Origin: Spiroplasma citri
GTDB lineage: Bacteria > Bacillota_I > Bacilli_A > Mycoplasmatales > Mycoplasmataceae
Assembly: GCF_001886855.1 (NCBI RefSeq)
Contig: NZ_CP013197.1
Location: 496,001-560,000 of the forward strand
Direction: 5' to 3'
Length of the DNA stretch: 64,000 nt
The translations under genes and the position numbers were made by a program. Below the pieces are notes generated by a model. It saw nothing but the letters and a program-made list of their open reading frames with translations, searched no databases and was not told where the DNA came from. Below, piece by piece: positions 36,651 to 46,130 of the stretch (position 1 is the first letter of the stretch; every line of letters starts with the position of its first letter).

Positions 36651-37015
36651 TCTGGGGTTGGATGATTAATTATTTATTAGTGAAAACTATTAAATAATAA
36701 TTTGAAAGACGTCAAAAAGAGTTTTTTAGTTGTTAATTTAAAGCAGTAAACCTATCAAAAGGTATTATTTAAAAAATAATAAATAATAAAAATTAATTAA
36801 TAATTAAGTTTAATAGCATTTGATTTAAAATGGTTTTATTTTTGTTGTTGTCTTAAACTATTAATTAAAATAACCGTAGAAATTAAACATCATTTATGTG
36901 GATATGCAACAATATTCTTTTTCGTGTTGTTTAAATATCCTTACTTTTTAAATAAAAATAGGATTGATAGGTATTTATTGGTAATTAAATTAAGCGGAAA
37001 AGAGAGGAACAAAAA

Positions 37016-37726
37016 ATGACACCACATATTAATGCCAAAAAAGAAGAAATTGCAAAAGTCGTTTTAATGCCGGGAGACCCATTACGAGCAAAAACCGTTG
37101 CGGAAAAATATTTAACAAATTTAAAATTAGTAAATGAAGTTCGAAATATGTTAATGTATACTGGCAAGTATAAAAACATTGAGGTAACAATTGCTGGAAG
37201 CGGAATGGGTTGTCCAAGCATTGGAATTTATTCATACGAATTATTTAAGTTTTACGATGTTGATTACATTATTCGAATTGGTTCAGCTGGAAGTTATAAT
37301 CCGAATATTAAAGTTTATGATATCTTTAATGTTCGTGAAGCATTTGGTGAAAGTAATTATGCAAAAATTGCAGCTAATATTGATAGTAATTTAATTGCCG
37401 CAAGTGAAAAATTATTTAATGAAATTGAAGCTGTAGCACAAGCAAAAGGAATTAAAACACACACGGGAATTGCGCATGCAGCAGATGTTTTTTACCGTTA
37501 TGATGATTCATTAGACTTTATTCATACTCATAACTTAGATGTTGTTGAAATGGAATCATATGCTTTGTTTACTAATGCAATTGTTACGCAAAAACATGCA
37601 GCGACATTATTAACAGTTTCTGACCATCTTGTGACGAAAGAAGTTACTACAGCTTTAGAACGGCAAAATAATTTTATGACAATGGTTGAATTAGCATTAG
37701 ACACTGCTGTTCAATTAATGGGTTAA
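37016..37726 (+). CDS. deoD: Purine nucleoside phosphorylase
   Basis: 236 residues, the hexameric low-specificity type. It splits purine (deoxy)nucleosides with phosphate to base and (deoxy)ribose-1-phosphate. Motifs: VLMPGDPLRAKTVAE (phosphate site), AGSGMGCPSIGIYSYEL, the ribose site VVEMESYALF, and the catalytic Asp in LTVSDHLV. AGAGAGGAACAAAA precedes ATG. First gene of the salvage operon, with 19 bases to the kinase. Confidence 0.95.
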   Translation: MTPHINAKKEEIAKVVLMPGDPLRAKTVAEKYLTNLKLVNEVRNMLMYTGKYKNIEVTIAGSGMGCPSIGIYSYELFKFYDVDYIIRIGSAGSYNPNIKVYDIFNVREAFGESNYAKIAANIDSNLIAASEKLFNEIEAVAQAKGIKTHTGIAHAADVFYRYDDSLDFIHTHNLDVVEMESYALFTNAIVTQKHAATLLTVSDHLVTKEVTTALERQNNFMTMVELALDTAVQLMG

Positions 37727-37745
37727 AAACGAAAGGAGCAATAAA

Positions 37746-38369
37746 ATGAAAATTGCAGTCTTTGGAACCGTTGGGGCAGGGAAAACAAAAGTTAGTGAAG
37801 AATTATGCAAACAATTAAACTATAATTTGTTTAAAGAACCATTAGAAGAAAATCCATATTTTAAGGATTTTTATCAGGACATGGAAGGATTTGCTTTTAA
37901 AATGCAAATTTATATGTTAACAACAAGAATTGAGCAATTTTTTAACATTGATAATTTAGATGATACTGTTTTTGACCGCACAATTTTAGAAGACCCTGTT
38001 TTTGTGCGAGTTTCTCATTTATTAAAAATTATGAATGAAATTGATTTTAAAGTCTACAATCGTTTTTTTCAAAATGTTATTGTTCCAATTTTGAAACAAA
38101 AATTAGGATTTGATGTCATTATTTATTTAAAAGTTTCAACTGAAAAGGCTGTTGAACGAATTAAACAGCGTGGGCGTCAATTAGAATTAGAAACCCCATA
38201 TTATTACTGGGAAAAATTGAATGAACAATATGAAATTTTATATCATGAATTAAAAAATGATTATAAATTTATTGTTATTGATGCTGACAATGATGATTTT
38301 TCAGAAAAAATAAGCATTATTATGCAACATTTATTACCTCTTGATAATAAGGTTCCTTGTTTAATTTAA
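37746..38369 (+). CDS. Deoxynucleoside kinase (dGK/dAK type)
   Basis: 207 residues. P-loop KIAVFGTVGAGKTKVSEEL, substrate motif LFKEPLEENPYFKDFY, DRTILEDPVF, and the LID arginines in RIKQRGRQLELE match the Bacillus-type deoxyguanosine/deoxyadenosine kinase family. It traps imported or salvaged purine deoxynucleosides as monophosphates. AAAGGAG precedes the start. Exact nucleoside preference cannot be read from sequence. Confidence 0.9.
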   Translation: MKIAVFGTVGAGKTKVSEELCKQLNYNLFKEPLEENPYFKDFYQDMEGFAFKMQIYMLTTRIEQFFNIDNLDDTVFDRTILEDPVFVRVSHLLKIMNEIDFKVYNRFFQNVIVPILKQKLGFDVIIYLKVSTEKAVERIKQRGRQLELETPYYYWEKLNEQYEILYHELKNDYKFIVIDADNDDFSEKISIIMQHLLPLDNKVPCLI

Positions 38370-38414
38370 AAATAATTATTATTAATATTTTAATTTAATA
38401 AGGAGGAAATTAAA

Positions 38415-40403
38415 ATGAAAAGCACAAATAATAATATTGAAACAAAAAGTTTAAGTAATTTAAGAATTTTAGGCTTAGATCCTATTATTTATAATAAAAC
38501 TGGTCACCCAGGGATTGTATTAAGTGCAGCACCACTAATGCAAGCAATTTATTTAGATAATTTAATTGCTAATCCGGCAGTACCCGATTGAATCAATCGT
38601 GATCGTTTTGTATTATCCCCAGGACATGCTTCAACTTTACAATATGCGATTTTACATTTAGCTGGTTATAATTTGACAATTGATGATTTAAAAAATTATC
38701 GTCATATTAATTCAAAAACTCCAGCTCATCCAGAATATGGCGTTACTCCTGGAGTCGATAATTCTTCTGGCCCCCTAGGGCAAGGAGTTGGCTATGGGGT
38801 TGGGATGGCATTATCTGAACAACATCTAGCGGCTAAATTTAATAAACCAGATTATAAAATCATTGACCATTATACTTATGTTTTATGTAGTGACGGTGAT
38901 TTACAAGAAGGAGGAGCAATTGAGGCAATTCAATTAGCTGGGGTGTGAAAATTAAATAAATTAATTATGTTATATGATTCAAATGATTGTCAATTAGATA
39001 CAAAATGTGATGCTGTTTTAAAGATTGATTATCAACGTTTTTTTGAAGCACAAAATTGAAATTATATTCGAATTGAAAACGCAGATGAGGACTTGCCAGC
39101 AATTCAAAAAGCAATTGAACAAGCTCAAAAATCTGATAAACCAACATTAATTGAATGTAAAACAATTATTGGTTATGGGCATCCAAAACAAGGTTCACCA
39201 ATGCATTCTTCACCATTTACTTCTGAGGAGATGGACCAAGTAAAAGCATTTTATGATTTTAATCATCCTCAATTTTATGTTGACAATGATGTTAAAAAAC
39301 ACTGACAAGATACTTTTGCTAAACGAGGAGCAATAAAATATGAAGAGTGAAAGAAAAAAATAACTGCTTACAAAACAGAGTTTCCAAAGGAATATGAAGA
39401 ATTATTTGCTATTCCATCGGTTAATTTAAAATCTTTTGCAGAATTATTAACAACAGATAAAGATAAAAAAGCAGGAACACGAATTATTATGGGAGATGTA
39501 TTTAAATATTATCAACAAAAATGTTTAAATAATATGTTTGGAGGTAGTGCTGATTTAGGAACTGCAACCAAAATCATTGGTTATAATGGATCATGAACAA
39601 CATCAACCCCACAAAATAATAATGTCCATTTTGGAGTGCGAGAATTTGCGGCCGGAACAATTAGCATTGGTGTTGAATTACACCAAGGTTTGAAAGGATT
39701 TAATTCAACATTTTTAATTTTTGCTGATTATATGAAACCATGTGTTCGAATGGCGTGTATTCAAAACTTACCAGTTATTTTTGCTTTTTCCCATGATTCA
39801 ATTGGTGTTGGTTTTGATGGAAAATCACATCAGCCAGTTGAGCAATTAGCAATGTTACGAAATTGTCCGAATTTAAATGTTTTTCGGCCAGCGGATATTA
39901 AAGAAGCAATTGGATGTTTGAAAGCAAGCGTGGAAGCAAAAAGTACTCCATCAGCTTTGATCTTATCGCGACAAGATACCCCATATCAATTATCAGAAAC
40001 ATGCTGAGAACAAACACTAAAAGGTGGATATATTGTTGTTGCTGAAGATGAGACAAAACCATTGGAGGCAATTATTATTGCAACAGGAACTGAAGTAGCA
40101 CCAGCAATTATTGCAGCTAAGACAATTAAGAAAAACATTCGTGTTGTATCAATGCCTTGTGTTGAATTATTTGAACAACAACCAAGGGCTTATCAAGAAA
40201 AAATTGTTCCAAAAAATATAACAAAAGTAATTGCAATTGAATTTTCAAATGATTATGTTTGATATAAATTTGTTGGTAAAACTGGTTTAGTTCTGGGTGT
40301 TGATGATTATGGTTTATCGGGAAGTGCTGATGCTGTTATTAAGTATAAGCAATTAGATCAAAGTTCTATTATTAATAGAATTACAGCATATTTAGAAGAA
40401 TAA
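38415..40403 (+). CDS. tkt: Transketolase
   Basis: 662 residues, full length. [37 protein letters not shown], the thiamine-diphosphate motif [35 protein letters not shown] (catalytic Glu of the Pyr domain) and THDS-like FSHDSIGVG are in the right order. It exchanges two-carbon units between sugar phosphates and in mollicutes makes pentose phosphates. AAGGAGG precedes ATG. The TAATG junction overlaps the next gene by one base. Its place in a nucleoside operon suggests use of the ribose branch. Confidence 0.95.
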
Positions 40404-41014
40404 TGATTACATTAGAAAAACTATTAGACTATAAAACTTTTTATGTAATTCGAAATCATAATTATGCTGTTGCTCAACAAATTTGTGAACAGTTAATTAA
40501 TTTACAAGTCAAATGTTTAGAATTAACATTCACGATTCCTAATGTTGCAGAATTAATTAGTTTTTTTCGTAACAAATACCCAACAATTTTAGTTGGAGCA
40601 GGAACAGTTTTAACATTAGAACAAGCAATGCAAGCGGCAAAAGCCGGAGCTCAATTTTTAGTGGGTCCAGTTTTTAACCAAGCAGTTAGTGAATATTGTC
40701 ATCAAAATAATTTACTATATATTCCAGGGGCAATGACACTACAAGAAGTTAACGATATTGTTAATGCTAAATGAGAAATTATTAAAATTTTTCCAGCAAC
40801 AGCATTTAAATTAAATTTTATTCAAACAATTAAAACATTTTTTCCAACAAAAATTTATATGGCTTCGGGAGGAATTAATTTAACTAATTATGAAGAAGCA
40901 AAAAACTTAGGATATGATTTAATTGCCGTTGGTGCTTTTATCACGGGTGATATTAATAGCACATGTCTTGATATGGAAAAATTTAAAAAATTTGAAACAA
41001 TAATTAATCAATAA
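40403..41014 (+). CDS. eda: KDPG/KHG aldolase-family protein
   Basis: 203 residues. A class I aldolase barrel: CLELTFTIPNVAELI, ILVGAGTVLTLEQAMQAAKA, GPVFNQAVSEYC, the Schiff-base Lys in IIKIFPATAFKLNF, and the phosphate site YMASGGINLTN. Family members cleave 2-keto-3-deoxy-6-phosphogluconate or 4-hydroxy-2-oxoglutarate. Spiroplasma is not expected to run the Entner-Doudoroff pathway, so the real substrate may be another 2-keto-3-deoxy acid. It is not DeoC by motifs. The start overlaps the transketolase stop. Confidence 0.88.
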
Positions 41015-41029
41015 AGGAGAAAAAATAAT

Positions 41030-41617
41030 ATGAGAGATAATAAAAAAGTAATTTATAATGCGGGTAGTATGTTTACTGAGGCCCAGTGAAATACAAGAAA
41101 ACGTGAAGGAGATATGTTGCGTAAAATGTTTCCAGATTTTATTATTGGAAATCCAGTTGATTTTGAAACAAATCAAAAAAAGCGCCCTACAAATAAAGCA
41201 ATTTTTGAATTAGATTATGCTGGTTTAACGGAGGCAGACTATGTTATTTTTGAATTAGATGGATGAGATTCAGGAACTCATATGGAATTTGGTTTAGTAG
41301 TTGAACAAGCAATTCATAATAAAAATAAATATTTATTACCAATTATTTCTGACTTTCGTTTACACCAAGGAATTTTAAAAGGAGAATATCCTGGTTTTGG
41401 TTTAAATGAAATGATTACAGGGGCATTATATTATGAACCATTAAATAGTGGTGATGTTCCTCAAATGACATTATGTAATTCGCATAAATTAGCGTGTGAA
41501 GCAATTTGAGCTATTGAAAAGGGCAAAATTGAAGATTATCGAAAAAAATATGATATTAAAGATATTTTCAAAGAAAGAGAAGATGCTTTATATCATGGCT
41601 TTGATTGTTTTATTTAA
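41030..41617 (+). CDS. Nucleoside 2-deoxyribosyltransferase
   Basis: 195 residues. YNAGSMFTEAQW at the N-terminus and DGWDSGTHMEFGLVVEQA with the catalytic Glu are typical of the Ndt family, which swaps bases on deoxyribonucleosides. With DeoD and the kinase it lets the cell make all needed deoxynucleosides from whichever one it can obtain. AAAGGAG lies upstream of ATG 41030. It is the last gene of the operon and a terminator follows at 41684. Confidence 0.88.
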
Positions 41618-41683
41618 AATAATTAATAAATTAACTTAAAAAGTGAATATATAACGAAAAGTGTACATAAAAAATAAAATTTT

Positions 41684-41725
41684 AGGATTAAGTCATTCTA
41701 TATTTAATAGAACTCAATCCTTTTA
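41684..41725 (+). terminator. Operon terminator
   Basis: AGGATTAAGT and ACTCAATCCTTTT form a stem with one mismatch around a 17-base loop and end in T4. Confidence 0.55.
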
Positions 41726-42034
41726 ATTTGTTACAAAATAATAGTTTTAAAAACCTTCAAGAAATTTTTGATTAATTTTAGTAATAAATTTATTAAGATT
41801 TATTTTACGAGTATATTAACTTTTTTATTTGCCAGAATAAGTATTGTTCCTAGCCAAACAAGTAATTATTTTATTAGTTAATTACTTGCATTTTTTTTAT
41901 AATTTAACCGTGTCAAATTTTAGAACTTTAATATTTGATTACAAATTTTATAATGGAAAAACTAATTTATATTAATAAAATGGCATCATGTAATCGAAGT
42001 GCAACAAATCAATTCTGAAAGGAGTTGATTTTTT
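41726..42034. other. Junction region with a solo IS end
   Basis: No gene. At 41996-42010 the IS terminus GAAGTGCAACAAATC appears alone (see 16192 for the same arm in a palindrome). It marks the left edge of the plectrovirus-derived DNA. Confidence 0.55.
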
Positions 42035-42148
42035 ATTGAAAAGAAACATTATTTTATTTTGCGGTCCTTAGTAACTAAGTATGGAAAAGATATTGTTATT
42101 AATACTGTAAATAAGATAGTAATTAATAATGTAAAAGAAAATGAATAA
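42035..42148 (+). CDS. Small plectrovirus protein
   Basis: 37 codons after AAAGGAG: EKKHYFILRSLVTKYGKDI, then VINTVNKIVINN and VKENE. I recall this short protein from SpV1-type plectroviruses, where it precedes the coat-protein cluster. The only start in range is ATT at 42035, so initiation is unusual or the original start has been lost. A TTG in another frame nearby gives only 11 codons. Confidence 0.5.
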   Translation: MEKKHYFILRSLVTKYGKDIVINTVNKIVINNVKENE

Positions 42149-42197
42149 ATTATCCGCGTAATTTATTAGCGGTAATTTATTCAATATTGTTTATTTT

Positions 42198-42229
42198 GAG
42201 CGTAGCGAACACGCGGAGCGTGACGCGAT
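42198..42229. other. GC-rich structured island
   Basis: GAGCGTAGCGAACACGCGGA followed by GCGTGACGCG stands out in the AT-rich surroundings and can fold through its repeated GCG/CGC elements. It lies just before the phage coat cluster. Plectrovirus genomes have a GC-rich intergenic hairpin of this kind, possibly for replication or packaging, but I cannot prove the match. Confidence 0.45.
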
Positions 42230-42252
42230 ATTTTTTAGAAAGGAGATGTATT

Positions 42253-42402
42253 ATGCCAACTTGATTAACGACAATATTTAGTGTTGTTATTATATTAAGT
42301 ATTTTTACTTATATTGGTTTATCAATTTACCAAAAAATTAAACAAATTCGAGGAAAGAAAAAAGATAAAAAAGAAATTGAAAGAAAGGAGAGTAATAAAT
42401 AA
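42253..42402 (+). CDS. Plectrovirus small membrane protein
   Basis: 49 residues with one transmembrane helix ([18 protein letters not shown]) and a Lys/Glu-rich tail. AAAGGAGATGTATT precedes ATG. The stop overlaps the coat-protein start (TAATG). Placement directly before the coat gene is as in SpV1-type phages. It is likely a minor virion or assembly protein. Confidence 0.75.
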
Positions 42403-42653
42403 TGTTAGGTATGTATTTAACAACAGCGTTTAATTTTTTAACAGCACCTACACCTAAAACTATGTCTGAGGGTATGACTGGTATTTGAACTGGTTTATCT
42501 AGTGCATTATGAAAAGTTAAAGAAGGTATAACAAATATTTTACCTGAGATAATGGTTTTCTTAGGTGAAGCGTGAATTATATTAATTCCATTTGCTATAT
42601 TTTGTATTATTAAAATCTTAAACTTTTTCCGTGTTATGGTTAAAGGATTTTAA
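42402..42653 (+). CDS. Plectrovirus major coat protein
   Basis: 83 residues. [20 protein letters not shown] leads to a central amphipathic part (EGMTGIWTGLSSALWKVKEG) and one long hydrophobic helix (EIMVFLGEAWIILIPFAIFC) with a basic end (FFRVMVKGF). This is the small helical coat protein of rod-shaped filamentous Spiroplasma viruses. Intact. Confidence 0.85.
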
Positions 42654-42687
42654 TATTTATTATAATCGATCATAATATCTTAGTTAA

Positions 42688-42853
42688 GGCACACTAGGAA
42701 GTTTTAGTGAAATAATTGTTTTAATTGGTGATACCATTCATGATAATCAAAAAATAGATGCTATCACATTTGTAAAAAATGAATTTATTAAATAGAAAAA
42801 TGAACTTATTATTATTTACTATTAAAGTTCTTAATAGTTATTTTCAGTGTGCC
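42688..42853. mobile_element. Small element bounded by GGCACACT inverted repeats
   Basis: GGCACACT (42688-42695) and AGTGTGCC (42846-42853) frame 166 bases. Inside, a frame encodes IVLIGDTIHDNQKIDAI and FVKNEFIK before TAG, without a start. It may be a MITE or an excised IS scar within the phage fragment. Confidence 0.35.
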
Positions 42854-42885
42854 AATTTTTATTATTTTTATATTTAACAATGTTT

Positions 42886-43010
42886 ATTAAACATTAAATA
42901 AACAATATATTAGCATTATATATAACATTGTTAATAATCAGTGTTTATTACAATTAAAAAACATTATATAAACATTATTTATAACATTGTTTATTAAACA
43001 AATATTTAGC
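42886..43010. repeat. Iteron-like AT-rich repeats
   Basis: Variants of AACATTGTTTATTAAACA occur about five times in both orientations, for example AACAATGTTTATTAAACATT, ATAACATTGTTAATAATCAG and ATAACATTGTTTATTAAACA. The pattern suggests a protein-binding array or replication region directly before the duplicated gene at 43025. Confidence 0.5.
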
Positions 43011-43024
43011 TAGGAGATTATATT

Positions 43025-43362
43025 ATGGATATGAAATTTAAAACAACTAAGGAATATAAAAAAATAAAGAAAAATTTTATTAAAGATATTTTTTTATTAA
43101 TTTTTTTAATTTTTTTAAATTTAATTGCTGCTTTCTTTTTTTAAGTTCTTTTATTTATTTTTCAATATTGAGTTGAAATGATAAAGATTTTCCATACTTT
43201 GTGCTTGCAATTATTATGTCTGTATGTGTTTTTATAGTTATTATTTTTGTGATTATTATGTATATAAAATATATTTTTGAAATTAAGGTAGAATTTGATG
43301 TTGAAAAAGAAAAATTAAACAAATATTTAGTTAGGAGACTATATTATGGATATGAAATTTAA
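43025..43362 (+). pseudogene. Two-helix membrane protein, first copy, frameshifted
   Basis: Starts MDMKFKTTKEYKKIKKNFIK, then a hydrophobic helix ending AAFFF and TAA at 43142. A frame one base off continues SSFIYFSILSW, a second helix (YFVLAIIMSVCVFIVIIFVI) and a charged tail. The seven-T run before the stop is the likely site. The first 77 bases, including the ribosome site, are repeated at 43317, and the corrected frame runs into the second copy. Confidence 0.6.
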
Positions 43363-43609
43363 AACAACTAAGGAATATAAAAAAATAAAGAAATGATATA
43401 TTTTAGTTAATTTTTTTGTTTGATTTTTATATATTTTTCTTTTTATAAGTTCAGTTGTGTTAGTTTATGTTTTTATTTTAAATATAAATAATAACAATAA
43501 AGAAATTTTTATTTTGGCATTAGTTTCATGGTTTGTTTCTGTAATTTTGGTAATTGTTCCAACTATTTTGGAACATATAGATTTAAATAAAGGATTTAAA
43601 AAAAATTAA
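43346..43609 (+). CDS. Two-helix membrane protein, second copy
   Basis: 87 residues with the same 16-residue start as the gene at 43025, then two helices (ILVNFFVWFLYIFLFISSVV; FILALVSWFVSVILVIVPTI) and a basic end. TTAGGAGACTATATT precedes ATG. The duplicated 5' part and divergent 3' part suggest recombination between phage variants. Probably plectrovirus-derived; function unknown. Confidence 0.65.
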
Positions 43610-43618
43610 AGAAAGAAG

Positions 43619-43783
43619 TTGATAAAATTGAGTAATTTTGTTAAGAAAAATCAGAATGTAGAAAATTATTTTATTAGTAAGGAATTTATCCCTTTTACAA
43701 CAGAAAAAGCAAGTTTTATTAATTTACCTAATCATAATCGTCTCATAATCGTCATATTGGTTTTTGATTATTATGAATATTAA
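43619..43783 (+). pseudogene. 5' fragment of a plectrovirus gene
   Basis: TTG 43619 with GAAAGAAG upstream opens [36 protein letters not shown] and NHNR. An 11-base direct duplication (CATAATCGTCT) then shifts the frame; without it the next residues would be HIGFWL. The remainder of the gene is absent because minus-strand sequence of a different element begins here. Confidence 0.6.
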
Positions 43784-44645
43784 TTAATGTTTTTATAAAA
43801 TAACCATTAGTTCTTTTTTCTAACTGATAATTTGGATTTAAAAATTCAATTCATCCCTGGGTATCATTATTATCATTTAGTGCTTTTTTTATTTTGTTAT
43901 CCATTTGTGTTTTAATTTGGTTTCAATTATTAGCACTTTGTGGATTATTATCAATATTAGAATAATAACTAAATTCTTTATTTAGTTCTCTTGTTAAATT
44001 ACTTTTCATATCATTAAAACTAAAACTTGTATTAAAAATTAGTTCATTAACTTTTAATCATGTTTTCGCTCAGGTATTACTTGAATTTCATCCGTTTTTC
44101 GCTCGTGCATAAACCAAAAAATCAATTTTAATGCAATCATTATTTTCTAATTGATATCTTACATTTGCTCATCCTCATTCTTCATTTTGGGTATAACCTT
44201 GATAGTGATTAAAAATTTGTTCTGTTTTTGCTATGCCACTTATTTCATTTAGATTGATATAGTGATAAGCATTATAATTTGCCGTAGCCGCCTGATTGTG
44301 AGCAACATAACCCTCAAAATCAATTTTAATCTGTTTGTATTTATTTTTAAAATCATTTCAACTACTAGCATAATTCAATATATTAACATAATAATATGAT
44401 GATTCTACTTTCTGTGTATAATCACCACCCCAAGTTCCACCCGTTTCGACATCAATATCATCATTCCAATTAATATTTTTTGTAAAACTTGGTGCTGTTG
44501 GATTAAAACTTTTCTTTGCATTTTTACTGATAACTTGTTCTTGTTTTATAAACAAAAAATTATCATTGATGGATGATTTGACAATAAATGGTTCACTTAC
44601 ACCAATCAACGATGTTAATAAACATGATAATATAATCTTTTTCAC
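43728..44645 (-). CDS. Secreted protein, C-terminus at the junction with phage DNA
   Basis: 305 residues. [20 protein letters not shown] is a signal peptide. The mature protein is rich in Trp, Tyr and Asn ([33 protein letters not shown]-type stretches), which suggests a beta-rich extracellular fold. AGGAGG precedes ATG 44645. The last codons (IWRLWDDYD) lie in plectrovirus sequence, so the natural C-terminus may have been replaced. Last gene of the long minus-strand operon. Function unknown. Confidence 0.7.
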
Positions 44646-44708
44646 AGGATATAACCTCCTTTCTGCTTTAAAAATATTTTATAAATTGCTTTTAAATATT
44701 TTTTCATT

Positions 44709-44939
44709 TTATTTCAAAGTTGGATATATTAATCCAATTCACAATCCAATTACTAACAAAAATAACACAAAACAACTTATACTAAAATATAATATTATTC
44801 GACAAGTTTTTTTGTATTTCGTTAACTCAATTTGTTTTTTCATTTTTTGCAATTTAATACCAAGAAACTTCCATAAACAACCAAACAAGCCGATTATGGC
44901 AATTGTTCCCATCATACCAATTATTGTATTTAACATCAT
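44709..44939 (-). CDS. Small two-helix membrane protein
   Basis: 76 residues: helix MMLNTIIGMMGTIAIIGLFG, a basic loop (KLQKMKKQIELTKYKK), a second helix (IILYFSISCFVLFLLVIGLW). The start overlaps the end of the metalloprotease gene by 10 bases and AGGAAG precedes it. No family recognised. Confidence 0.7.
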
Positions 44940-45916
44940 TTACACTTCCTTTCTTTTTTATTTCTTATTTGTGGTAAATAACTTGTAAAGTATTCGTTTC
45001 AAAATGCTCATATTTTTGTTTGCATACTTTGTTTTGTTAATAACCAATATGCAAATCCCTCTGCCAATAACTTGTCATCATCACTCAATCCATAATTACT
45101 GTTAGCAAATATCCTTAACACTTTTTCTTTGTCTAGTTCTGCAAACTTATTTAAGTTATTAATTTTCTGTCCTAAAAATTGCTTTAAATAAAAAATATGA
45201 TTGATTTTAAATTCTTCTCAATCATAAAAATAAAAGATATGTCCTAATTCATGGATTAAAATATGCAGAAAATTATTGGTTGTAAATTGTCCTTTGTGTC
45301 ATTCACTATTTATTGTTTTTTCAAATGCACAAGATAAAACCTTTTTGTTTAGCAAAATAGTTTGGTGATTATTTGTTTGTCCTAAGACATTATTATCACC
45401 ATCAATCGCATTTTTTATTTCCATTTTCTTTAAAATTTCACTGATATTTGTTTTATTTCAAATATTAGCAACAAAATTATAAAACAATAAAATAAGTTGC
45501 TTTAAATTATCTTGGTATTGTTGACAAATATTATTCAATAAATTTTGTCAATAATTTTGTTGTTCTATTTTTAAATAATATTGTAGTTGTTGATAAGTAC
45601 TAAATTCTGTTTTAAATTTAATTTCTAAATTAATATCTGCTTTGCTTAAAAAAGCATCTGTTAAATTTTTGATTATATCTTTTTTATATTGATTAAAGAA
45701 AGTTCCTTTATAACCTCGCTGTTGCATTAAAACGGAGTGGGGTAAGTATATTTTTTCTAAATTAATATTTGTTTCTGAATTAACTTTTAAATCATTTTTG
45801 AAAGTGATTGGTGGTAAATATGTTTTATTATTAACAATATTAGCACAATTAATCAAATTCACTGTGTTTGTGCATAAAAACGAAAATATTGCTAAAAAAC
45901 TAAGTAATTTTTTCAT
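44930..45916 (-). CDS. Lipoprotein with zinc-metalloprotease motif
   Basis: 328 residues. The signal peptide MKKLLSFLAIFSFLCTNTVN ends at lipobox LINC. Near residue 240 is HILIHELGHIFYFYDWE, a HExxH zinc site, and about 60 residues later LLAEGFAYWLLTKQ offers a third ligand Glu in the order of gluzincins. It is therefore probably a surface-anchored peptidase. The first 20 residues are nearly identical to those of the lipoprotein at 51413. In this operon it might process the cell envelope or a host protein; that is inference. Confidence 0.75.
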
Positions 45917-45950
45917 ACATTTTTATTTTTCCTTTCTATTTTGACAAAAT

Positions 45951-45978
45951 AAAAAAACAGCAAACTTAATTGCTGTTT
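45951..45978 (-). terminator. Minus-strand terminator
   Basis: AAACAGCAA and TTGCTGTTT pair around a 6-base loop and are followed on the minus strand by T7. It divides the operon into at least two units. Confidence 0.65.
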
Positions 45979-46002
45979 ATAACTTACATTACTTTTGCTA
46001 AT

Positions 46003-46116
46003 TTATTTGTTTTCATTTGATTCACTAATATTTTCAATATTTTTTGTTTCATTTTTACAGTTAGCTTTATTTTGTTTTTTATTTCTACAAAATAGTTTTT
46101 TAAATCAACATTTCAT
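46003..46116 (-). CDS. Tiny basic peptide
   Basis: 37 residues, MKCWFKKLFCRNKKQNKANC followed by an Asn/Glu-rich tail. AAAGGATGTGATAAAA precedes ATG. Three cysteines. A scrap at 51330-51400 (NDLCIDNKKQNKSKYKDE) resembles it. Whether it is translated is uncertain. Confidence 0.45.
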
Positions 46117-46130
46117 TTTTATCACATCCT

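Noticed and set aside
40403-41014. Deoxyribose-phosphate aldolase (DeoC) as identity of the aldolase
   Set aside because: It would fit the operon, but the IKIFPATAF Schiff-base motif and GAGTVLT are those of the KDPG aldolase family.
42035-42148. Reading TTG at 42036 as the start of a normal gene
   Set aside because: That frame stops after 11 codons at TAG; the neighbouring frame from ATT gives the recognisable 37-residue phage protein.
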